Shown here: piece after piece, positions 25,601 to 34,067 of the stretch
How the letters are laid out: each line of letters begins with the position of its first letter
Position numbering within the stretch: position 1 is the first letter of the stretch
Source of the DNA: Rhodopirellula sp.
Lineage (GTDB): Bacteria > Planctomycetota > Planctomycetia > Pirellulales > Pirellulaceae
Direction: 5' to 3'
Assembly (NCBI GenBank): GCA_024644085.1
Contig: JAHELS010000026.1
Span: 1,959 to 45,227, forward strand
DNA: 43,269 bases
Translations under genes and position numbers: made by a program
The notes under the pieces: model-generated
What the model saw: only the letters and a program-made list of their open reading frames with translations
What the model was told of the DNA's origin: nothing
Databases searched by the model: none

Positions 25601-26253
25601 CTTTTCCCTCTTCCAGATCGCCTTGGATCAAATCAGATCGCCCTTCTTTCAGGCTGCCTGAGATTCCCCACTTCTTAGCGGTGCGATCCGAACCCTTCTG
25701 AATCGTCGTCCACTGTGCATCCACTGGACTTCTCAGGAGCGACTCGCCTGGACATCGATGTTGGTCTGCGCCGTCGTACTTCTTCCGACAAGGAGCACTG
25801 CATGATCGACTTTGAAGATCTTGTTCCGGCCATGATTCACTCGGGCGGCTTCTTTCATCGCCGACCATGGAAGAAATGAAAGCCACGGTTCACCGAGCTA
25901 ATCAACGGGTGGCCGACTACAACTTTGAGGTCGTCAACGTCGAAACCGTCGTCTTGCCCAACATGCACAACACCGTTGAAGAGGGATCGCAAGACGCGAG
26001 CCTTCGCACATCCGGCGAGATGCAGTCGACGTGGCACCAATTCGTGCGTGTATGGTACAAGCGATAGTGCGTCACAAACACGTTGTGCCTCTTCGAGAAC
26101 ACCAACATGAAGGGCATCAAAAGCTCGGTGCGCACGCGTGGCCGCTTGCTCGGGCATCAACTGGGCGATCAGTTGCACCAACTGCCGCTGGCTGAAAGTA
26201 ACCTATCGAGATAAGCGACCACTTCACTGCAGTCATATCAAAAAGGATGGAGC
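25601..26253. other. Mostly gene-poor stretch after the tRNA
   Basis: About 650 bases between the tRNA and the DUF1353 gene. It holds one weak ORF (25867-26067, listed separately). No transposase, integrase or repeat of the tRNA 3' end was seen. A minus-strand frame at 26181-25855 is open but has no protein family I recognise. The stretch could be a decayed remnant of accessory DNA beside a tRNA, a common insertion place. Confidence 0.4.
25867..26067 (+). CDS. Possible small hypothetical protein
   Basis: A 66-codon ATG frame (a second ATG at 25879 is possible). An in-frame stop at 25813 rules out a longer product. The composition looks protein-like, with V-N-V-E-T-V-V-L-P-N, E-E-G-S-Q-D-A-S-L and W-H-Q-F-V-R-V-W-Y-K-R, the last being a plausible C-terminal beta-strand. 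No SD and no named family is recognised. It lies alone in a gene-poor region. Confidence 0.4.
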   Translation: MEEMKATVHRANQRVADYNFEVVNVETVVLPNMHNTVEEGSQDASLRTSGEMQSTWHQFVRVWYKR

Positions 26254-26841
26254 ATGACCGACGAAACACACGCACAACCTCAACGGATGCGGTCCAACTG
26301 GATTGGCGACGTGAAGACGAAATGGTTGCTTGACCCGAGAGACCCGGACCGCAATATGCGCTTACTTGAGGATTTCGGAATCGACCTGGGGCAACGACTC
26401 GGCGGCGAGTGGCTGGCGAAACAGGACGAAACGATCAACGGTGCAAGCATCCCACCGATACTGTGGAGCATCGTCGGGCCGCCATTTGTCGGCGACTACC
26501 GCCGAGCGACCGTGATTCACGATGTCTACTGTTTCTACGAAGGCGATGTGCCGTGGGAATCGGGACGACGGCGTTCGTCGCACGACGTGCACAGGATGTT
26601 TTTTCACGCGATGCTGGCAGACGATACGGGCTGGTTTCAATCGTGTGCCATGTACGTGGCCGTCGCCTCATTTGGTCCGCGGTGGGATGACAACGGCAAT
26701 CTCTTATCGACGCCGGCGATGACGCGGACCGATTACACCCAGATCAGCAATACGGTCTTCAAGATGTTCTGGAATAGAATGCCACGGAACTCAGAAGAAG
26801 TTCGGGAGGAGCTTGACCAGGAGTTCAATATTCCACAGTGA
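26254..26841 (+). CDS. DUF1353 family protein
   Basis: A 195-residue protein. GGAG lies just before the ATG. The DUF1353 signature is visible: the strand with E-T-I-N-G-A-S-I-P-P, then L-W-S-I-V-G-P-P-F-V-G-D-Y-R-R-A and V-I-H-D-V-Y-C. Members occur in phages and bacterial accessory regions. The conserved His-Asp and the invariant G-A-S-I-P turn suggest an enzyme-like fold, but no activity is established to my knowledge. The last 60 residues extend beyond the usual domain. It is the first gene of the small-protein stretch after tRNA-Arg. Confidence 0.8.
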   Translation: MTDETHAQPQRMRSNWIGDVKTKWLLDPRDPDRNMRLLEDFGIDLGQRLGGEWLAKQDETINGASIPPILWSIVGPPFVGDYRRATVIHDVYCFYEGDVPWESGRRRSSHDVHRMFFHAMLADDTGWFQSCAMYVAVASFGPRWDDNGNLLSTPAMTRTDYTQISNTVFKMFWNRMPRNSEEVREELDQEFNIPQ

Positions 26842-27047
26842 CGCGAATGAACTCGGGATGGATTCTGACCTGCCCGTTGTTTGTCGGCTGGGATTTCGCA
26901 CCGACCCAACAGCCAGTCATCGAACTGGCAACTAGGCCACGAGCGCCATCTATCGTTCGGGATCGGAATTATCCGAACGATGAAAGGACGAGTGATCACC
27001 TGCCGATCGATTTGCCGCTTAGAATCACGACTGGAGTGAGGGATGAA

Positions 27048-27176
27048 ATGAAACAACAACCACCAACACCGGACCCGCCAGGCTTCAGAATGCTGGTGCT
27101 TCTCCTTGCCTGTTTTGCAGCACTCGCGGTCGTCGCGGTCACCCTGCTACGCCGGTTGCAGTTCGGGGTCGAGTGA
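27048..27176 (+). CDS. Small single-span membrane protein
   Basis: A 42-residue protein: a short polar, proline-rich N terminus (M-K-Q-Q-P-P-T-P-D-P-P), one membrane helix (L-V-L-L-L-A-C-F-A-A-L-A-V-V-A-V-T-L-L) and a basic end R-R-L-Q-F. GAGTGAGGG precedes the ATG. A longer frame opens at GTG 26838, overlapping the DUF1353 stop, but its first 70 residues look like non-coding sequence. Function unknown. Confidence 0.55.
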   Translation: MKQQPPTPDPPGFRMLVLLLACFAALAVVAVTLLRRLQFGVE

Positions 27177-27261
27177 TCGGTGACGGGTATTCACTGGAAA
27201 GGAGTTCGCGGAGTATCGACTGAAACAACAACAACAACAGCATAGGCAGCTGTAACAACGG

Positions 27262-27396
27262 TTAGAGCAGACGCCAGACAATCAACACGAGCACGAAGAT
27301 GGGAATCAACGGCGCGTAGATCGGGTAGAAAACCGATGCAACAACAAGTGCGCAAAACACCGTTGCGATCATCAGAGTCAAAATCGAAAAACGCAT
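27262..27396 (-). CDS. Small two-span membrane protein with planctomycete N-terminal motif
   Basis: A 44-residue protein from the ATG at 27396: M-R-F-S-I-L-T-L-M-I-A-T followed by a hydrophobic helix, a Y-P-I-Y-A-P turn and a second helix to R-L-L. The F-S-I-x-T-L-M opening is the N-terminal membrane signature found on many planctomycete proteins. The frame is open upstream to 27630, so a longer product with a soluble N-terminal part cannot be excluded. An ACA trinucleotide run lies at about 27224-27239, just past its stop. Confidence 0.5.
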   Translation of the reverse strand: MRFSILTLMIATVFCALVVASVFYPIYAPLIPIFVLVLIVWRLL

Positions 27397-27632
27397 TAGC
27401 GCCTCAGAATATTCGAATCCGACAGGATCGGTGTCAGGGCGCGGCGTCTGACGAAAGCCGAGTTGAGCGGGGTCGGCTATTTGATTACGTTGAATTGAAA
27501 TGATTGGTACAGTGGGCGTCGGCGAAGCGAGTAACGCGCGCCCAATGAACTGTTCCCGAAACTGCAGGCGGAACTGGGGGCGATCCAAGCGCTTTCGCAT
27601 CATTCTTCTAATACGGGGCAACCGTCGCACCC

Positions 27633-28070
27633 ATGCTTCGCAAAATAGTGGCCGTCGTCATCGGGATCATCGCCGGCAGCGTGTTCAACATGTTGATGGT
27701 GAATTTGTCCCATGTCGTCTATCCGCTTCCCGCAGGTATCGACCCGAACAATATCGAGGCGTTGCGAGCGCACATCGCGGAATACGGGATGCCGACCGGC
27801 GCTTTGATCCTGGTGCTCGTGGCCCACGTGGGCGGCAGCTTCGTCAGCGGACTCGTCTGCGGCTTGATCGCGAAACGGTCATGGTACGTCGCCGCCGGCG
27901 CGCTCGGACTGCTGTGGATGTGTGGTGGCATCACCATGCTGATGATGCTTCCCGCGCCGGCCTGGTTCGCTGTGGCGGACCTTGTTCTGTACATCCCGGC
28001 CGCGCTGCTGGGGGTCAAGCTCGGGGGCGCGATGACCGGCCGGAACACCACCCCCACCGCGACTCATTAG
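27633..28070 (+). CDS. Four-span membrane protein
   Basis: A 145-residue protein with an N-terminal hydrophobic helix (V-A-V-V-I-G-I-I-A-G-S-V-F-N-M-L-M), a soluble loop (L-P-A-G-I-D-P-N-N-I-E-A-L-R-A-H-I), and three further hydrophobic segments rich in Gly (G-G-S-F-V-S-G-L-V-C-G-L-I-A, A-A-G-A-L-G-L-L-W-M, L-V-L-Y-I-P-A-A-L-L-G). Similar small Gly-rich membrane proteins are scattered through bacterial genomes without assigned function. No SD is visible. Confidence 0.8.
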   Translation: MLRKIVAVVIGIIAGSVFNMLMVNLSHVVYPLPAGIDPNNIEALRAHIAEYGMPTGALILVLVAHVGGSFVSGLVCGLIAKRSWYVAAGALGLLWMCGGITMLMMLPAPAWFAVADLVLYIPAALLGVKLGGAMTGRNTTPTATH

Positions 28071-28284
28071 ATCCTGATCGATGATTGCATCCGGCGTTTA
28101 CCGACCCCGCCAAGACTCAGCGACGTATGCCGCGCACAATTTCCAGATCATGGCATGGGAACACGCGGACCCACCCCGCGATGCTGTGTTGTGGTTTTTT
28201 TATCCGGTTACGCGCTCCGACTCTCTCCGTATTGGGCCTCTATTGGAATCAGGATGATCCACGGCAAGAAGATGAGTTAGATTG

Positions 28285-28482
28285 ATGGCAGAAAACGAAC
28301 GGCATTCGAATAAACGCTCCAGTAGCCCTGGAGCACTGGGATTAGCAGTCGGTGTCGCTGTCGGCAGTGGTGTCGGTGCTGCGATTGGCGTCGCACTTGG
28401 CGACGTGAATGTTGGTTTCGCCGTGGGAGCCGGGATCGGAACAGTGTTGGGATTATCGGTTTACGCCTCTAAAAAGAATTGA
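28285..28482 (+). CDS. Small glycine-zipper membrane protein
   Basis: A 65-residue protein: a hydrophilic N terminus (M-A-E-N-E-R-H-S-N-K-R) and then two Gly-rich hydrophobic helices with G-x-x-x-G spacing (G-L-A-V-G-V-A-V-G-S-G-V-G-A-A-I-G and G-F-A-V-G-A-G-I-G-T-V-L-G), ending K-K-N. Glycine zippers pack membrane helices tightly and are found in channel-like or toxin-like small proteins, but a simple structural role is equally possible. The next gene starts 26 bases after its stop. Confidence 0.7.
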   Translation: MAENERHSNKRSSSPGALGLAVGVAVGSGVGAAIGVALGDVNVGFAVGAGIGTVLGLSVYASKKN

Positions 28483-28508
28483 ACCGACCTCTAACGCGGG
28501 AGCGAACG

Positions 28509-28754
28509 TTGTCTATCGAAACACTGCAAGACTTCTTCCTCTGGTGCACCGTCATCAACAGCGGTTTGTTCGCTTTCTGGGCAGCGATGTTCAGCTTCGC
28601 CCCCGATCTCGTTTATCGGACTCAGCGACGTTGGTTTCCTCTCTCGCAGGAACATTTCACTGTCGTGATGTATTCGTTTTTGGGCCTGTTCAAGATCTTT
28701 GTGCTGGTCTTCAATCTTGTACCGCTGATTGCGTTGTTCATTATCAGCGGCTGA
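28509..28754 (+). CDS. DUF6868-type small membrane protein
   Basis: An 81-residue protein from TTG at 28509, chosen because GGGAG lies 7-8 bases upstream and the family N terminus (S-I-E-T-L-Q-D-F-F-L-W-C-T-V-I-N) follows. Two membrane segments flank the conserved loop with Y-R-T-Q-R-R-W-F-P-L-S-Q-E-H-F. The C-terminal part F-L-G-L-F-K-I-F-V-L-V-F-N-L-V-P is characteristic of a small family that I recall as DUF6868. Function unknown. Confidence 0.72.
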   Translation: MSIETLQDFFLWCTVINSGLFAFWAAMFSFAPDLVYRTQRRWFPLSQEHFTVVMYSFLGLFKIFVLVFNLVPLIALFIISG

Positions 28755-28797
28755 AGCGACACTGACGCAAACGCGTTTCGACGAAGAGAGTCCTCGC

Positions 28798-29022
28798 ATG
28801 TTTTCACCCGGACCGATCGAACTGTTGGTCATCGCAGTGATTCTAGCGCTGACGTTGCTGGTCCCTATTGGGATCGTGTTTGTCATTCTTTACGCCCTGA
28901 AAGTCGGCCCATTCAGCAGTCGTAATCGAGAGCTGCATCCTTGCCCCGATTGCGGCGGACAGGTATCACGACAAGCAACCAGCTGCCCGCATTGCGGACG
29001 TCCGTTCGAATCGGCAAGATAA
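28798..29022 (+). CDS. Small membrane protein with zinc ribbon
   Basis: A 74-residue protein: one long membrane helix (L-L-V-I-A-V-I-L-A-L-T-L-L-V-P-I-G-I-V-F) followed by a cytosolic zinc ribbon with C-P-D-C-G-G and C-P-H-C-G-R knuckles. The ribbon is of the common bacterial zinc-ribbon type. It may act as an adaptor or sensor at the membrane. It lies 43 bases after the DUF6868-type gene and is convergent with the cupin gene. Confidence 0.75.
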   Translation: MFSPGPIELLVIAVILALTLLVPIGIVFVILYALKVGPFSSRNRELHPCPDCGGQVSRQATSCPHCGRPFESAR

Positions 29023-29070
29023 GCGCGATACGTGATGCGGGCCGCTGGTGACCTGTATCGCCGGCGGATC

Positions 29071-29388
29071 TTACTTCAGCAGTGTCAGTAGCATCACCAC
29101 CTGCGTGGTTGCATCGATGCTGTGAGGGGTCTTGGCGGCCATTTGGATCCAGGTTCCCGGCTTGCCGTCGACCGACTCGCTTCCGACCGTCAACACTGCC
29201 TCACCGCGAAGTACGAGTATGATCGCGGGCATGGGCGCAAGGTGTTCGGCGAGGCCGCCGCCGGCCGCGAAGGCAAACAGGACCACCTTCGCATGCTCGT
29301 CGTCACATATCACCATGCTTCGATTGCCAACCGCTGGCAGCTCGATATCGTCGGTCAATTGCCGAATGAAGTAACTTGGATTTGTCAT
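29071..29388 (-). CDS. Cupin-domain protein
   Basis: A 105-residue single cupin. The conserved barrel is recognisable from A-F-A-A-G-G-G-L-A-E-H-L-A-P (cupin motif 1, with one His and no second His) and G-K-P-G-T-W-I-Q-M-A-A-K-T-P-H-S-I (motif 2 with its His). Such small cupins bind metals or small ligands, and some are mercury, toxin or sugar sensors. No regulatory or enzymatic partner is nearby. Cytoplasmic. Confidence 0.82.
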   Translation of the reverse strand: MTNPSYFIRQLTDDIELPAVGNRSMVICDDEHAKVVLFAFAAGGGLAEHLAPMPAIILVLRGEAVLTVGSESVDGKPGTWIQMAAKTPHSIDATTQVVMLLTLLK

Positions 29389-29855
29389 GTTCAGTTTGGG
29401 GATGGTCGGTGCGGCGAATCATCGCAGTGACGAAATTCTCGCTGTGCAAAAGTCGTGCGCAATCGAAGCGATTCGCTCCGGCAAGGCGATCAAAGCGTTC
29501 CCGATTCGGCGAATTATCGGGTAAAGACCCCGGGCCGACTCTTTCCGTGCTGCTACGCACAGATCCCGTGCCAATCTGCGCGCTGCATTGGAACCGCCCG
29601 GCAAAGAAAAGCTGAGAGTGAGGCGACGAATCGTGCTAGAATCGGGGGATCAATCGCGGCGTTTCGTTCATTTGCCGGCACGTTGCAAATACCCACCTTT
29701 GCTCCCCACCAAAACACTCCCACCTCAATCTCACGCAGGGATCCACAATCAGGACCACGCGTGTGTTCCATGCAATCGCTATCGGCACCAAACGTGCAAC
29801 GGTGCGAATGCAGTGTCATCCCTGCCAGGCATTCCGTATACGCGGGACTGAATCC
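29389..29855. other. Long intergenic stretch before the caspase locus
   Basis: About 470 bases without a gene I can support. At 29634-29642 the sequence TGCTAGAAT resembles an extended -10 element 214 bases before the ATG at 29856, but no matching -35 is seen. Short open frames here lack codon bias and family likeness. Confidence 0.4.
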
Positions 29856-31655
29856 ATGACCGTAAAACAAACCATGACGAAGGCCAATTCCAAGAGCCGT
29901 CGATCCAATCTCTGCGAGTATTTCATGCGGTATACACATTCCTGTTTGATCCTCTTCACGCTACCGCTGGCTCTCGGGGCGACGGGTTCTTGGAATGCGG
30001 TTGGCGAGGAAATCGTTGGCTCTCAAACCGACCTGGAACCGTTGGGAGCCGCGGCTCTGAAACTCGACGGCGACGAAATGGCGCGTTGGATTGAAGTTGA
30101 AGACCTGGATTCGTCGTCGCCGGGTCTGCACGGTGATGTCGTGGTGGCGACCTGGGCGGTTGCATCCGCTCAGAACCAGCCCGACGTCCTCAAGATCGCC
30201 CAGAGCCTGGCAGCGAGCGACGCGGCACTCCGCACCAGGACTGAGTCCCTGCGTGACGCATTCAAGAACTTGCGGGCACAACGGATCGAGATCGATCCGG
30301 GCCACGTTCTGCCTGACATGATTGTGATCACGAAGGAAGCGAGGCGAACAATGCTGGTCGCGGCGCTCCGTGGCGACACCGAGAGCGTTCGAGCGGCCCA
30401 AGCCTTCCTTGCCGAAGAGGACCTTGCCGAGGCCTTGAAAAAAGAACTGAGTCTGTTTGCGAGCGGTTGCCGGGAACTCTCCGTACAAATGAAGGATTCA
30501 GCGCTTGCCGAGGCAATTGACCAGGCCGCGCATGCCCGACAAAAACGGGAGTCGTTGCAGAGATCGCAGTTGCAGTGGCTTGCTGATTTCCGCACCGACC
30601 CGGACGGGGCGGAGGTGCCGCGGGGCGGCGAAGCAAACTCCTACACGGTAATGGTTGAGAAAGAGAAAGCGCGTGCCGCATTGATCACGGCCTACACCCA
30701 ACTGTACACCGCCTACGTGAACGGCCAGAAGACACGGGTCGAATGCATCAAGGGCATGCAGGAAGTTTCATCCGGCGCGTTGGATCTAAAGGAGAAACGT
30801 GCCACGATGTACTGGACGTTGAAGAAGCTCCGTAGTGAGCACTTGAAGGAACGCCGTGAGAAGTCGGTCGCCTTCAGTCAGAAACGCAGCCAGGAGCAAA
30901 GAGAGCGAAGCGCCTCAGATTTCTCCGCCACGTGGCCAACGGTGTTCCAGCACCGAGATCTGCGCGAGCATGCCGATTCGTTGCTTGCCAACCTCGCCGA
31001 TTACTCGCCGGGCAATTCCGGACCGTTATCGGTCGCCTACACCAGATGTGCCATGGACATCCGCGCCTTGAACAAGCGTCTGATGTCTGATCTGGACGGA
31101 ATCACGCTGGCACAGCGCGCCGCATTGAGGTCGTATCTGCGCAAGTTGGAAGTCGAGATCAAACGCGAGTATTCGTCCAGCGGTTACATCGCGTCGCTTA
31201 ACACGCCGCACCGGTTGGATACACGATCGCTGGCTGCCAAAAGCCCGCCGTCGGCCGCACGCTCGAGCGATTTTGGGCCGGCCGTGCTGACACTTGACGG
31301 AGACGACACTGATGTGGCCAGCTACGCGCTTTACCGCTCGATTCTCATCTCGCTCGTGAAGGCGGGCAAGAAAGGCGACAAGGAACGATTGAGGGCGTTG
31401 GCTTCGGTCATTCAAGAAACGGATTTGTTGAAGAAGGAGCACAAGCAAAGCCTTAACGCCATCGGCTCGAAACTGTACTCGGGCACTTTGAATCTGGACA
31501 GGGCAATCTTTGTCGAAGATCCCGAGTCAGTCCTGGCAACGATCGCCGGCCTTTCCGGAGATGAAACCGGTGCGCTCCTCGAGGTACCGGACGGGTATCG
31601 AGAGAAGGCGTTTGAAATCCTGATTGCGACGGCCTTTGATGATTCAGGCGTCTGA
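29856..31655 (+). CDS. Large exported helical protein upstream of caspase genes
   Basis: A 599-residue protein of no recognised family. The ATG at 29856 begins a long polar leader before a hydrophobic signal segment (C-L-I-L-F-T-L-P-L-A-L-G-A). The body is strongly helical and charged. A helical unit of about 40 residues seems to recur: T-W-A-V-A-S-A-Q-N-Q-P-D-V-L-K-I-A, M-L-V-A-A-L-R-G-D-T-E-S-V-R-A-A and L-I-S-L-V-K-A-G-K-K-G-D-K-E-R-L, each followed by a second helix with a central Asp. L-D-G-D occurs near both ends (L-K-L-D-G-D-E and L-T-L-D-G-D-D). The last 17 bases overlap the caspase gene at 31639, so the two are co-transcribed. A partner, substrate or scaffold role is an inference from context. 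Confidence 0.75.
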   Translation: MTVKQTMTKANSKSRRSNLCEYFMRYTHSCLILFTLPLALGATGSWNAVGEEIVGSQTDLEPLGAAALKLDGDEMARWIEVEDLDSSSPGLHGDVVVATWAVASAQNQPDVLKIAQSLAASDAALRTRTESLRDAFKNLRAQRIEIDPGHVLPDMIVITKEARRTMLVAALRGDTESVRAAQAFLAEEDLAEALKKELSLFASGCRELSVQMKDSALAEAIDQAAHARQKRESLQRSQLQWLADFRTDPDGAEVPRGGEANSYTVMVEKEKARAALITAYTQLYTAYVNGQKTRVECIKGMQEVSSGALDLKEKRATMYWTLKKLRSEHLKERREKSVAFSQKRSQEQRERSASDFSATWPTVFQHRDLREHADSLLANLADYSPGNSGPLSVAYTRCAMDIRALNKRLMSDLDGITLAQRAALRSYLRKLEVEIKREYSSSGYIASLNTPHRLDTRSLAAKSPPSAARSSDFGPAVLTLDGDDTDVASYALYRSILISLVKAGKKGDKERLRALASVIQETDLLKKEHKQSLNAIGSKLYSGTLNLDRAIFVEDPESVLATIAGLSGDETGALLEVPDGYREKAFEILIATAFDDSGV

Positions 31656-33807
31656 ACAATCCGATACCGGCGCGCACCGGGTTCCTGCGGAGTTCGCAAA
31701 TCGAACCCGATGGCTGCTCGTATGCGTGATCTTGATTGCGATGGCGACGACACGTCTGTGCGCCGAGCGGCCTCGGCAACATGCGTTGTTGATCGGTTGC
31801 ACCGAATACCGCAACCTTGATCCGTGGTTGCAACTCAAGGGAGGCCTCAACGACGTGCAACTCATCAGGCAGTTGTTGGTCGATCGGTTCGACTTTGACC
31901 CCAATGCGGACGACATTGTCACGCTCGCCGCCGGGCGCGGAGACCGTTACGCTCCGACCCGCACGAATATCGAACGCGAATTCCGGCGGCTCGGTAAAAC
32001 CGTCGCAGCGAGCGAAAGGGTCGTGATCCTGGTGGCCGGACACGGCAGCCAGCAACCCGATGATGATCCTGGCAATCCGCGCGATATCGAAACCGATGGT
32101 CTGGACGAAATCTTTCTGCCATCTGACGTCGAAGGATTTGACGGTAAGACCGGTTCGGTAAGCGGAGCGATCGTTGACGATGAGTTTCGGCATTGGCTTT
32201 CTGCCATCGTTGCTCGAGACGCGTTCGTCTGGCTGATCATGGACACTTGTCACAGCGGCTCGGGTGTTCGAGGAAGTGGCGCCGAAATCTCGCGTCACGT
32301 ACCACCACGAGTTCTGATTCCCGATTCAGCGCTGGCGGCCGCGAAATCAGCCACGATTAAGAAACACGGCCACTTGGCGCCTGATTCACTGTTCGACGGA
32401 CCCGGCGGAGTCGTAGCCATCTACGCGGCGCAGCCGCACGAGCTGACACCCGAAAAGAAGCTGCCGGTCGGAGCTTCTCCGGATGCTCGCAAGTACCACG
32501 GCCTGCTGACGTACACGATCGGCGAGATTCTGACCGGTTCTCGACGCGGCCTGACCTACAACGAATTGGTCCAGGCGGTTCAGACTCGGTACATCACCAT
32601 GGGTCGCCGTGCTCCGACGCCGCTGGTCGAAGGCACCCATCGTGATCATCTCGTGCTTGGCCGCAAATCATTTCCCGACCGGTCACGGATCCTGTTGCGG
32701 CGAAGCAGAATCCCGACCGGCAATCTGTCTGTCAATGTCGGCGCCATCCACACTCTGACCGCGGGATCAATCCTGGCAGTCCATCCGCCCTCGGGTTCCA
32801 ACGCTGACGATCCCGATGCGTTGCTCGGCCATGTCAAGGTGACACGAGTTGAAATGACGGAGGCCGTCGTCGAACCTTGCAAATACGGGGGTGTGGCGCG
32901 ACCCGAGATCAGCGCGTTACCGAACCGCGCTCGATGTGACATCGTTTTTCGGCATGCAGGGATCGAGCGAATGCGTGTTGCGATTGACGTGGATGACCAG
33001 GCTGAAAACGACATCCCCGCTGCGTTCAACAACTTGGCGTCGGATCTTCGCACGCGCACATCTAATCGGATCGTGGTAATCGATGACGCTGGCGATGCCG
33101 AATGGTTGGTACGGTGCGGCGAACGCGACATTCAGATCATTCCGGCGGAAGGAGTATCTCGACGGGATCTCGCCGGGCACCGGTCTTCCCTCGCGCCCAT
33201 TGCAACAAATGGCGACTCCGCCCGGCGCGTGATCCAGGTCCTGGAACGGATCGCGCATGCACGTGCGTTGTTGCGGCTCGCGGCCTTCGCTTCCGATTCA
33301 TCCAGAAAACCGGACTTCGGGTTTGCGCTGAATGTGACCGATCCGCAACACCGGCCTCTCGAGTGGAAGTCATCCGGGTACACCGTGCGCGACGGCCAGC
33401 ACGTGCAGGTCGAAATGCACAACACGGCGGGCCACAGCATCGACGTGACGCTGCTGTACGTCGACAGCGGTTTCGGGATCACCTGCCTGTACCCCGCAAT
33501 CGGCGAGATCAATCGTATCGCAGCGGCCGAAAAACAAATCATTGAATTGGACATCACGGCAACGACTACCGGCATCGAAAGCCTCCTTGCGATCGCCGTG
33601 AAAGCCGATCTGCAACCGGTCGACTTCAGCATACTGGCACAGCCGTCGCTACCGCTGACGCGAGACGGGGGCAGCGCGTTGCTCGAATCGCCGCTCGGCC
33701 GACTTTGCCGCACGGCTATGTACGGCCGCGGTAAAGTTCGCGGAATCGAAAGCGCACCGAATCAAAACTACGACATTCGGTTGATTACATGGAGAGTCGA
33801 CCCTTGA
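31639..33807 (+). CDS. Exported caspase-fold (clan CD) protein
   Basis: A 722-residue metacaspase-like protein. After a signal or anchor helix (residues 25-41) the p20-like domain starts at H-A-L-L-I-G-C-T-E-Y. The catalytic dyad is complete: H135 in V-A-G-H-G-S-Q and C204 in M-D-T-C-H-S-G. An acidic stretch (D-D-D-P-G-N-P-R-D) follows the His, consistent with a substrate-pocket or activation loop. After about residue 330 comes a second region with beta-rich segments (N-V-G-A-I-H-T-L-T-A-G-S-I-L-A) of no recognised family. The start overlaps the previous gene by 17 bases. Proteolysis after Arg or Lys would be usual for metacaspases; its target and control are unknown. The next gene is 260 bases on. 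Confidence 0.9.
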   Translation: MIQASEQSDTGAHRVPAEFANRTRWLLVCVILIAMATTRLCAERPRQHALLIGCTEYRNLDPWLQLKGGLNDVQLIRQLLVDRFDFDPNADDIVTLAAGRGDRYAPTRTNIEREFRRLGKTVAASERVVILVAGHGSQQPDDDPGNPRDIETDGLDEIFLPSDVEGFDGKTGSVSGAIVDDEFRHWLSAIVARDAFVWLIMDTCHSGSGVRGSGAEISRHVPPRVLIPDSALAAAKSATIKKHGHLAPDSLFDGPGGVVAIYAAQPHELTPEKKLPVGASPDARKYHGLLTYTIGEILTGSRRGLTYNELVQAVQTRYITMGRRAPTPLVEGTHRDHLVLGRKSFPDRSRILLRRSRIPTGNLSVNVGAIHTLTAGSILAVHPPSGSNADDPDALLGHVKVTRVEMTEAVVEPCKYGGVARPEISALPNRARCDIVFRHAGIERMRVAIDVDDQAENDIPAAFNNLASDLRTRTSNRIVVIDDAGDAEWLVRCGERDIQIIPAEGVSRRDLAGHRSSLAPIATNGDSARRVIQVLERIAHARALLRLAAFASDSSRKPDFGFALNVTDPQHRPLEWKSSGYTVRDGQHVQVEMHNTAGHSIDVTLLYVDSGFGITCLYPAIGEINRIAAAEKQIIELDITATTTGIESLLAIAVKADLQPVDFSILAQPSLPLTRDGGSALLESPLGRLCRTAMYGRGKVRGIESAPNQNYDIRLITWRVDP

Positions 33808-34067
33808 TTTCATATTTCGCCTGGACACGATCGGTTTGATGACGCGCGTTCGCACGCGACTGTCACACACCGTGTTGGCACGCGAGTTATATTGTTAGTC
33901 CCTCCTACATTGTCCCACCTCGAGCGCATGTCACCACGAAGCTGCCACCGGTTGACGCATCCGCATGCTGACCAGAGACCTCGCTGGTTTGTTTCGGGGT
34001 GCACCGTGCGCGACAGCGGTGACACGATTATCGAAAGCCGCGCGACGAACAATGCGGAGCAGCGGTG

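Noticed and set aside
26838-27047. N-terminal extension of the small membrane protein at 27048
   Set aside because: The frame from GTG 26838 is open, but its 70 residues look random and a good SD stands before 27048.
28085-28284. Small ORFs between 28071 and 28284
   Set aside because: A 35-codon frame at about 28154 is open, but it has no SD, motif or family support.
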